In this document: positions 56,092-64,000 of the stretch, piece after piece | How positions within the stretch are numbered: the stretch's first letter is position 1 | Layout: the number at the start of each line of letters is the position of its first letter | NCBI RefSeq assembly: GCF_016920785.2 | Contig: NW_024609835.1 | Location: forward strand, 78,544,795-78,608,794 | DNA length: 64,000 nt | Direction of reading: 5' to 3' | Source: Ixodes scapularis | Lineage: Eukaryota; Arthropoda; Arachnida; Ixodida; Ixodidae | Position numbers and translations under genes: made by a program | The notes under the pieces: model-generated | Told to the model about the DNA's origin: nothing | Databases searched by the model: none | The model's input: the letters and a program-made list of their open reading frames with translations, nothing else

Positions 56092-56454
56092 CGTCTCACC
56101 TACGATCGACTAAAGGCAGAAGCTACGAACCGCCCGATCCAATCACGAGCCACTTAGACATTGCGTGGCATTTCGCTTCGGTGTACGTATCGGTGCCCGC
56201 GTCTCGGATCACTGATGGGAATGGGTGGACAGTGGTTCGGATCGAGCCATGAGTGACTCAACATTTTTACATTGCAAAGGAAGACGTACTGGCTCCTTGC
56301 AGTGTCGAAGCGATAAAAATGACGCAGCGTTTTTGGATTCGGAGCATTATTCGTTCAAACCTAATCAATGCTAAGCGTGTCATAGTTTAGCGTGGAACGT
56401 GATTGGACCTGGCGGCCCGTGGCTTTGGCCTTTAGTCCATCGTAGGATGAGACG
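56092..56454. mobile_element. foldback family F3 copy 2
   Basis: CGTCTCACCTACGATCGACT ... CGATCCAATCACG (56092-56145) pairs with CGTGATTGGACCTGGCGG ... CGTAGGATGAGACG (56398-56454). The arm motif (CACCTACG...GCTACGA...GATCCAATC) resembles the arms that enclose the MULE at 51859/54850. No ORF. Confidence 0.65.
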
Positions 56455-57381
56455 AACTATAGTGATATCGACGGTTGACTGGTACAATTTCCTACGGACG
56501 CAATTATAATTTTCTTTTTCGAGACTCTTTTTGCACAATCCTTGTCTTTGCTTAACAGCCCAGTTTTACCCCAATCAAGCAATCAATTATTGCATTCCTG
56601 CACATGTTTAGCGATCTCGGAATACGGAGATATGTTCTTGGCCAACCTCATTTGCTCGAGAAGCCTCTCATTGGGGCACCATTTCTTATGTTCCAAGTAC
56701 GAAAACACAGATGCATCTTTTTTTTAGCAAACACTTTCAACTGGTTACTTGATTGCGGCACGTTACTAATCAATCGGAATATTGGGAGGGTGATCCAAGT
56801 GCACACCTCTGAAAGAAACAACCCTTTTTAAATTAACGAATTCCGCCTTCGAGTTATTCTCGGAAAATTATAAAACGTAAGCTGTGTTACCTTCTTTTTT
56901 ATTTTGTAGAATTTATAATTTTATTGATTCTTTGTCGCATATGATCAACACGGTTTTCTTCGTCTATTTTCCTGTAAAAGCCAGTTGTCTAGTTTCAGAT
57001 ATTCGACATGCTTTACTTGATGATAAGTCTCATCTGAACTGATTTAACTTCAATTTCCCTAAAACCTTTGATGAAAAATAGAATAAACGGACAATGTTTG
57101 AAATTCGAACGTTAAATCTCTTAAATATTAAGCTAGCTCGAACGGTTTGTTTCCTTTTAATAACAGCTCGCTGTATATATTACTTCTAAAACCTACATTA
57201 TATTACTAATTAATGTGACGTTGCGCGTGCCACAGGAATCTGTTTTAGTTCAACCCCTTTTTTGCTTGTGCACATTATTGCCTACCCATATTTGTTTCCA
57301 TCTGCATGCATTTATACGCCTAGGATTTAGTATTTCTGGGGAATCTGTGATGGTCAGGGAAAATGCATTTTACAAATTGAT
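56455..57381. other. unassigned AT-rich sequence
   Basis: Frames up to 75 codons without recognisable motifs. No repeat boundary seen. Confidence 0.4.
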
Positions 57382-57842
57382 TTAAAGGGACCATGAAGGC
57401 TGTTTCGAAGGTTTATTCGACGATTGAAATGGGTCTCAGGCACGTCTCAGATACTGTTGACCAAGTTCTAGCCCGAACAGAAGTTTGGGTGCCGCACCAA
57501 TCGAGCAAACAGGCGCGGTAATAATAGCGCCGGGAGCGATGCCTGAGACCCCACCGAGGCGGCGGCAGAAAGGTGAACTAAAGTGCGCCGAAGCGTGACG
57601 ACAACGGGCACCTCGTCTGGCGATTGGTTCAAACGATAGACGCGCTCTTGGTTTCGATTTCGGTGGTGAGATGTGATGAAAAATTTTTATTTGAACGTTG
57701 GATAATCTTTTGAAGTTGTAGTTGGGAATTTATACGTTTCATACCGTGTATAAAAGCATAATCTGAAGTGATCCCTCCGTTTGTCACTGGTTGAACGCAT
57801 CCCGCACTGCTACCTAGGGCGCCTTACAAGCATCGAACAACC

Positions 57843-58214
57843 ATGGACAAAAAAAGAAATATTTACGAGCGCCGGGGGCGGCGGACTTTTGGTTTTGGTT
57901 TCATGCGTCGTCTCGTGTTCGCTTTGCGAACTGGTGTCTCACCAATCAAGCCGCGTTTATGTGCAGCAGTAGGTTGCGCGAAAGGTCGGCTAAAGACGTG
58001 CGGTCGATCGGGCGACGTTAGTTTGCATAAACTGCCGACCGATGCAGCAATGCGCAGCATTGCTGCATCGGTCGCCAATTCAGAGTTCTGCGTCCTTAGC
58101 AGCATCTCCCGTTCAGTCGGCGTGAGGTCGCTGAGCGGGAGCTCAAACTCGTTTGCGAGCGCGGCGTTGTCGTTCATTTCTTCTAGGTTTTCTTCACACA
58201 CCGCCGTGCACTAG
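57843..58214 (+). pseudogene. THAP zinc-finger fragment
   Basis: Residues about 39-72 read LCAAVGCAKGRLKTCGRSGD then VSLHKLPTDAAMR. This is the first half of a THAP domain (C-x2/4-C, then (F/L)H+LP). The domain binds the transposon ends. Immediately after TDAAM the DNA turns into a 17-bp perfect inverted repeat, and the rest of the frame is antisense to a plausible acidic minus-strand frame (57863-58201). The finger's second Cys-His pair is absent, so it is not functional. Confidence 0.6.
58036..58074. repeat. 17-bp perfect hairpin, CGACCGATGCAGCAATG
   Basis: The arms 58036-58052 and 58058-58074 are exact reverse complements around CGCAG. It marks an inversion/duplication breakpoint inside the THAP coding stretch. 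Confidence 0.85.
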
Positions 58215-58842
58215 AGCGAACCACGGGTAGCACACTGAGTGTGCACTAAATCCTACCGATGCCGACAGTGGTCCTTGACGTCACTTCTCTTTCCAGAGGC
58301 GAAAAAGGGAAGAAATCGGAATGTTTGTTTCGGTTTCGCAAATGTATTTGCAGGTACAGAAATAAGAGTCACAACGTTCTAGAAAAAATTGCGTGGCATG
58401 CCAGGACCCCAATGCTTCCGAAAACACCCTCTTTAAAAAAAAAAAAAAATTAAATTGCCTTCATGGTCCCTTTAAAAGAGCTCTACTTAAGATATAAATA
58501 TGACCATGATAAATTAACAAAGGTTTAGGAAGTTTACAGATAAAGAAATATATCCGAAAAAAGCACATCGCATGTGCCTTTTTTCTACGATAATTTGTAA
58601 CAGGTTGAACTGAGGCGTGTTTATTTTTGTATTGCATTAAATGACACTAACCCTCCTTAATTTTTTTTTGTCAGGTGAATAAATTTGGCGTGAGGAGATT
58701 ACGCTATAAGTATTTTGCTGGAAAGTCACGTCTATTTTTAATAAAGCCCCCAAAAAACGCAACTGCTCAAACCCGAAACCAAAACACGATCGCGGAAGCT
58801 CATAGCCGGAAGTCACGTGGCTACAACCGACCGCTTTTGTTT

Positions 58843-59570
58843 TTAGAGCGCAGCTCTTAGGGGCCCGTTTCCGGCTTGAGCGGCGTCGGCGTCGCCGTCG
58901 CCGTCGGCGTAACCCCGCAGTGCATCATGGGAAATGTCCCATCATGCACCGCGCGAGCCCCCCACCGGGGTCACGTGACCTCGTGGGGGGCACGTGACCC
59001 CTCCCCCCCCGAGGTCACGTGACCCCCTCCTTGAGGTCACGTGACCTCGGGGAGGGGTCACGTGACCCCCGCCGATGTCGCGTGGCCCCCGCCGATGTCG
59101 CGTGACCCCCCGATGACGTCATCGTCACTGATGACGTCACCGGCGTTCACATCGTCATCGTCATCATCACAGATGACGTTATCATCACTGATGACGTCAC
59201 TGGCATCCACATCGTCATCGTCATCATCACTGATGACGTCACCGGCATCCGCATCGTCATCGTCATCATCACTGATGACGTTACCGACATCCTCATTGTC
59301 ATCCTCATCATCACTGATGACGTCATCAGTGACGTCACTGATGTCGTCACCGGCATCCGCATCGTCATCGTCATCATCACTGATGACGTCATCAGTGACG
59401 TCACTGATGACGTTATCAGTGACGTCAACGATGACATTATCGGCATTAGGGGGTCACGTGACCTCCAAGATCACGTGACCCACCAAGGTCACGTGACCCC
59501 CCCCCTGGTTAGTTGAACCCCCCCCCCCCCCAGTGCCCTTCCCTCCTCCTCCTCAAGAGCTGCGCTCTAA
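58843..59570. mobile_element. TIR-bounded element filled with CACGTG/TGACGTCA minisatellite
   Basis: TTAGAGCGCAGCTCTT (58843-58858) and AAGAGCTGCGCTCTAA (59555-59570) are exact inverted ends of 16 bp. Inside, GTCACGTGACC units (58966-59060 and 59453-59505) flank a block of TGATGACGTCA and ATCGTCATCGTCATCATCAC repeats (59110-59450). The long Ser/Thr/Met frames here are repeat artefacts. A C-run at 59519-59531 lies near the right end. No target duplication was identified. Confidence 0.6.
59110..59450. repeat. about 60-bp minisatellite of TGACGTCA palindromes
   Basis: The unit TCATCATCACTGATGACGTC followed by ACYGGCATCCRCATCGTCATCG recurs about five times with variation. TGACGTCA is the palindromic cAMP-response-element sequence, here present many times by repetition. 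Confidence 0.75.
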
Positions 59571-60004
59571 TTCGGCGTTGCAGGGAGTTATAAGCGGCTT
59601 TCACTTTTTTTCTTCACATCTCGGGTGTGTGAAGCAGAATACGACGACGAATTTGCGTGCATCGTTTGTCGTGCGATTGTTTTGCGCCTATATCCCTTCC
59701 ACTCGATGCTCTCCGCCTGAAGATCGCTTGATCGGTACCGAACGACTTTCAAAGTAGCCGCCACATGTCTGTCGGAACGATGGTCCTTCGTGTGCCGTCA
59801 TCGAGTCGTCCGGCCCGTGGTATGTCGCTATATTGAGAATTACGTGTACGTGTACTTCCTCTCATCTGTGCAACGTTGTTTGCTTGTTTTTTCGATCAGC
59901 CTATTTGGAGTGTCATGGACGCCACAAAAATGGGGCTCATATTCTTTTCTATTTTTAATGTTCAATGCGTGCCTTAGACGACCCACGACTTTGAATATAC
60001 TGTC

Positions 60005-60080
60005 AAAACCGATTATAACGAAGTCACCGGGAATCGGAAATTACTTTGCTATATCCGCTTCTTCGTTGTATCGAGGCTGC
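60005..60080. mobile_element. possible pogo/Tigger-type terminal fragment
   Basis: ATTATAACGAAGTCACCGGG and GCTATATCCGCTTCTTCGTT + GTATCGAGG resemble the TTCGTTATATCGA-rich ends of Tigger-like elements. The opposite end was not found. The 182-codon minus frame at 60041-60589 may belong to it but shows no transposase motif. Confidence 0.3.
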
Positions 60081-60934
60081 GGTCCAGGCATCCCTGCGCG
60101 CGTCATCTGCTTGATCGGAGCCGATTCTCGCCAACTGCAAGAAGCTCCGATCGGAAAAAAGATCCTTCTACGTACGGACCGTGTCGACCGCTGCGGCGGC
60201 CCCGAGGAGGACGCCGGCGGTGGACGGTATTCTTTACGTTTATGCGCACTCCGTCGAGCATGGCATGTTTTTGACTCAAAGAGATCGCGTTCGTCTCCCC
60301 CGTCAGGTGCCGGTGGCACTGGGCTCTCCATCGTTGAGTGGCGATGATTCGCTGAATCGGTGCTTAAGCATGTAAATTTTCGCGCAAGAGCAACTTCCCC
60401 GACCAGACGCCGACACGGATCACGAAGTGAACAAAGAAGCGCGCACGGCACCGAGTTCTTGCTCAAGCTAGTCTGTCGTCGGTATAGAAAGCCTTGATTT
60501 AAGAAATGGGCAACGGCTCTATCGGGGTCATGTGCTTTGTGGGCCGCGTTTGCAAAACGAGCTGCAGCATGCAAAGAGTCAAAACTCAAAAGCGTTCACC
60601 TTCTGCAAACGTGTCCACCTCTCCGCCCAGTTCCTCGCCACACAGAAAACGCGACAATCAAATGCAGGCGCACTTATTGTTCCCTCTCTTAAATTTAGGC
60701 TCTCCATCATCTCCGCCGGAACGATGTCGCTAGTGCTCCGAACGCCCCTATCGGCAGGCCACGACGGCTTCTCCGCGCGTGCGATGTGGTAAAGGATCTT
60801 CCCACTGTTCCCAGATAAGGAGGGGAAAAGAGAAAACACAAAGACTCGGAGAATACGTCCCCCATACGTTTCCTCCGCAATGCGACTTTTCCACCTTTAG
60901 TTCTTGTAATAATCACGCTTTGAGCATGATAGAC

Positions 60935-61110
60935 TTCGCAAAATACCGTGTTTTTATTACGGGCAATTTTAACCTGCCTGGTGTGAATTGGGACACTGGT
61001 ATCATAAACTCGTCCAACTCAGAGGTGCGAAGAAAAGCGAATGATTTATCTCAGCTCGTGAACTACTTGGAACTATACCAAAAAAATTTCTTGTCAACTA
61101 CAAAGGCAAC
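60935..61110 (+). pseudogene. LINE endonuclease C-terminal part
   Basis: FAKYRVFITGNFNLPGVNWD matches the GDFN motif, but the aspartate is Asn here, removing a catalytic residue. LSQLVNYLELYQKNF follows. A one-base shift near 61095-61110 moves the frame to LDLFLTNDNECILQ, which continues into the RT ORF. Confidence 0.75.
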
Positions 61111-63176
61111 GTGCTGGATTTGTTCCTTACAAATGATAACGAATGTATACTACAACAAGCTAGCGCCCCACTTGTCCCTGTTGACACCTGGCATGTCCCG
61201 TTTGAAGTAGATTTGAGTATAGCTGATAACCAAGGTACAGCATGTCCGCAAGCGACTGCTTTTTCTTATGCAAAGGGGAATTACCTGGAGCTTTACGAGT
61301 TTCTTGCGAACACAGATTGGTCAGTCATTACACCAGGTAAAGATGACGTAGATAAACAAGTACTAATGCTTACAGACCTAGTGACATCAGCTATGAAGAT
61401 GTTCATTCCGGCTTACCTACATGGTGTCACAAATCACTACCCTTTTTGGTTTTCCCACGAATTGAAACATACAATGAGGAAAAAGCTACGTTATCACAGA
61501 CATTACAAGCTGACTAATAATCTGTTCTGGTACGAAAAGTTCAAGTCGGAGCGAGCTTTAGCGAAGCGTCTTTATCGTCGGGACCTCCGAAGCCACACTC
61601 AAAGTGTTGAATCAAGCCTAAAGCAAAATCCGCAAAGTCTTTGGAAGTATACCAGGAACTTCTCGAATAAAAAGAAAACGGCACAAAACATAACACTATC
61701 TAACGGTTCGGAACATATCAGCACTCCGAGCGACGTCTGTCAAGCGTTTGCAGATTTCTTTTCTGGTGTTTTTGATTCCACGGGAAATATGTCTCAAACT
61801 TGCACACTGCCAGACCAGGAAAACGCATACTTATCAATTCCCGAGCTCAGCATTGACGACGTTTTTGCGGCGATTCGGGCGTTACCCCCTAAGAAATCGG
61901 CTGGAGCCGACGGAATTCCTTTGTTTATAGTGAAAGGGTGCGGTGACGTGTTAGCTCCGATTTTAACTTTTGTATTTAATCGGTCGTCGAAAGATAGGCT
62001 TTTTCCAACTGCATGGAAGTACTCTCTAGTTTTGCCAATATTCAAAGATGGGTCGGCACTAACTGTCACTAATTATCGTTCAATTTTACTGATCTGTTCG
62101 TTTGCCAAGGTGTTTGAAAACATGGTTTTATGCCAAATCGCTCTGTGGAAACAAACTTAATAGCGTTTACGGAATTTGTGGGTGCCAAACTAGGGTCGAA
62201 GCAGCAGGTCGACGCAATTTACTTTGATTTTAAAAAAGCATTTGACCTAGTGAGCCATTCACTGCTAGTTAAGAAACTTGCGTCCTATGGTATCTTCTTA
62301 CCACTTTGCGAATGGATTCAGAGCTATCTGCATGACAAATGGAATTCTGTTTCATACGGTGGTGCACAATCAACCGCGTTCCTCTCCAAATCGGGAGTCC
62401 CGCAGGGTTCTAGCCTATCGCCTCTGGTTTTCAACATCTTCGTGAACGATATTTGCTCATGCATAAATCACTCGGAAATGTTACAATTTGCCGATGACGT
62501 TAAGCTTTTCCGAGCTATTGTGGACATTTCTGAGTGCAATAAACTACAGCAAGATATTACAGCATTGGCAGACTGGTGCAAGGACAACAAGTTGGTTCTC
62601 AACCCTGCTAAAACAAAAGTCATATCTTCTTCGAGAAAACATTTCTTTAACACCTTTCACTACACTTTGAACAAGTGCTCGATTGAGCGCGTCTCAGTTG
62701 TACGTGATCTAGGAGTTTTCTTGGACAGTGAGTTTAAATTCTCTGATCATGTGGCATACTTGAGCAATACATGTTACCGTACTTTGGGCGCAATTACCAG
62801 AATGACTCGAAACTTTAGAGGATATTCTTGCTTTTTGCATTTGTACCGATCCCTCATCCTGTCTAAACTGGATTTCTCTAGCGTTGTTTGGAATCGTTTA
62901 AACCAGACAAACTCGAATAAACTTGAAAATTTACAGAAGAAGTTTGTTCGACTACTTTACGATCGTTATTTTAACAGGCGAATTTATTTCAGCCATGAGC
63001 GATTGTTGAAGATTTTAAACCTGCATTGCCTCTCCGAAAGGAGGCAGGCACGAGACTTTTTATTTTTACACAAATGTCTTCACGGTTTCATAGATTGCCC
63101 CAAGCTAACCTCATCCGTACTCATTGCTGTACCTGGCAGGTCTCTTCGCTCCCATCGTGTTTTTCGGTTCCTCTGA
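61111..63176 (+). pseudogene. LINE reverse transcriptase (two frames)
   Basis: The first frame (61111-62160) carries the endonuclease end (LDLFLTND), the linker and RT motifs AIRALPPKKSAGADGIPLFI and NYRSILLICSFAKVFENM. The second (62130-63176) begins FMPNRSVETNLIAF and has YFDFKKAFDLVSHSLLVKKL, SGVPQGSSLSPLVFNIFVND, catalytic QFADDVKLF and LDFSSVVWNRLNQ. At the junction about 20-25 residues normally present between FENM and the HGF-type motif are missing, together with the frame. Both catalytic aspartates remain. The stop at 63174-63176 is near the expected C-terminus. Confidence 0.85.
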
Positions 63177-63541
63177 TCCAAAAAGCTTAAGACCCATTGA
63201 GCGTATCCAGTATTATTTTAACATGTCAAATGTCGCAAACACGCCCAAAGTAGACATCTTTTTGCGGGAAAGTTTTAGTTTGCGGTCTGTGCTAGTGCTT
63301 TTATAATGTGACGCCCTCTTGTATCAGTCTTTTTGGCGAAAAGTGTTGTTTTCAACTTTATGCACTTTTCTCATTTACATTTATATTTCACGTTTTTGTT
63401 TGTTCAAATTATGTATGCGTTTGCGTGCATCTTTTTTATGCAAAACTGCATGTAGGTGTCAACGGTGCACCCTTATGTAGGCCTATGGGCTGTTCAGGGG
63501 CACCGGAAAAGTACAATAAATAAATAAATAAATAAATATTA

Positions 63542-64000
63542 CAAGAGGAAAACAAGTTAGATAGCGAGGAGTTGACAGATGCGGACTGTTGGATGGACGG
63601 GGCGGGGGTGGAAACTCCACAACCAAAGGAAACGGTAAGGGTGAAGGTGCAGCCAAAAAAGGCAAGAAAGAGAACACGCAGGGGACAGAAGAGAACGCGA
63701 CAAACTCTGGCTTTCCTGAACATGCAAGGAGGGAGAAAAGCAGCGAAATGGGAGGAGCTGTGCGCTTCAATGGTAGAGGAGAGTATTGTGGGGGTGGGAC
63801 TGGTGGAAACGCACTTGAGGAATTCGGAGGTACCACCGGCACATGGGAAATTCACTTGGCAGGGCCAGAACAGAAGAGGTGGGGAGCGAAAAGGGGGAGG
63901 TGTGGGCTTTCTGGGGACGACTACAGGCGAATGGGAAAGGCAAAGGGAGAGCTGTGTGGAGCACCTGTGGATGACAGGGAAGAAGAAGGTGATGGTCGGA
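63542..64000 (+). CDS. start of another LINE endonuclease ORF, cut by window end
   Basis: One frame is open from 63542 to the last base. After a basic region (VKVQPKKARKRTRRGQKRTR) it reads TLAFLNMQGGRKAAKWEELC, then IVGVGLVETHL and GGGVGFLG. These are the first motifs of an EEP-type LINE endonuclease (N.qG....kw..L......di..l.ETh, G.g). The nearest in-frame Met is about 63593 (MDGAGVETP). The element directly follows the tail of the preceding LINE. RT would lie beyond the window. Confidence 0.7.

Larger units (their letters stand above)
57386..58471. mobile_element. Kolobok-like element K2 with THAP remnant (TTAA target)
   Basis: The ends AGGGACCATGAAGGC and GCCTTCATGGTCCCT are perfectly inverted over 15 bp and flanked by TTAA (57382-57385, 58472-58475). 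The 1086-bp interior encodes part of a THAP zinc finger at about 57951-58050. Kolobok transposons combine TTAA duplication with a THAP-containing transposase, which is the basis for the name. It is far shorter than an autonomous element. It contains a perfect 17-bp hairpin at 58036-58074. Confidence 0.7.
60920..63540 (+). mobile_element. 5'-truncated CR1/jockey-group LINE
   Basis: Homology begins abruptly at the endonuclease motif (YRVFITGNFNLPGVNW, about 60945) and continues through RT to a 3' UTR ending in CAATAAATAAATAAATAAAT (63514-63538). The A/T-rich short-unit tail and 5' truncation are typical of target-primed insertion. ORF2 is broken by a frameshift near 61100 and a small deletion near 62130. 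Confidence 0.85.

Noticed and set aside
59041..59478. 145-codon Ser/Thr/Met-rich ORF and its antisense 99-codon partner
   Set aside because: Both are direct translations of the TGACGTCA/ATCGTC minisatellite and have no independent coding signal.
60041..60589. 182-codon minus ORF as a pogo transposase
   Set aside because: Only a possible Tigger-like end is nearby. The protein shows no helix-turn-helix or DDE motif.
63436..63855. 119-139-codon minus ORFs near the window end
   Set aside because: They are antisense to the plus-strand frame that carries LINE endonuclease motifs.

Overview
This window looks like intergenic DNA from a large, repeat-rich arthropod genome, most likely a chelicerate such as a tick. 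That assignment is an inference from the element mix: FLYWCH-MULE, Penelope with GIY-YIG, CR1/jockey-like LINEs, short foldback MITEs and a Gypsy element with a SCAN-like gag. No conserved host gene, rRNA or tRNA gene was recognised. Almost everything that can be identified is a transposable element or its remains, and several insertions can be ordered because the interrupted sequence resumes on the other side.

Layout. 0.5-7 kb: small foldback elements and two decayed minus-strand LINEs. The first has a PHD-finger ORF1, endonuclease and RT. The second is split by a hAT-like MITE with an exact 8-bp target duplication. 7-13.8 kb: mostly unassigned AT-rich DNA with a tRNA-derived SINE and an internally deleted hAT element (exact 8-bp TSD). 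13.8-34.3 kb: three copies (A, B, C) of a ~3.65-kb element with CACTGTTAGC ends and no visible transposase. Copy B (14137-21503) sits inside copy A (13791-27233). A 3708-bp LTR retrotransposon with nearly identical LTRs sits inside B. A Tc1-like foldback MITE and a 5'-truncated Penelope element also sit inside A. Copy C (30686-34334) is in the opposite orientation. 34.4-37.2 kb: an L1/Tx1-like LINE with a zinc-knuckle ORF1 and an endonuclease ORF2 that breaks off at the start of RT.

37.2-51 kb: minisatellites, short foldbacks, a TTAA-flanked Kolobok-like element, a Penelope 3' fragment, a perfect 61-bp inverted repeat, a second copy of the hAT element and a LINE 3' fragment. 51.97-54.77 kb: the best preserved element of the window. 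It is a Mutator-like (MULE) DNA transposon with repeat-rich terminal inverted repeats, a perfect 9-bp target duplication and a six-exon gene that splices conceptually into an uninterrupted 461-codon FLYWCH-DDE transposase. It lies inside a foldback element whose relative is seen at 56.1-56.5 kb.

57.4-64 kb: a second Kolobok-like element carrying part of a THAP zinc finger, a TIR-bounded CACGTG/TGACGTCA minisatellite, a 5'-truncated LINE with an almost complete RT, and the start of another LINE endonuclease ORF running off the window end. The genes here do not form a pathway. They record serial, nested transposition. The two elements most likely to have moved recently are the LTR element (2 differences in 505 bp between LTRs) and the MULE (intact ORF and TSD).
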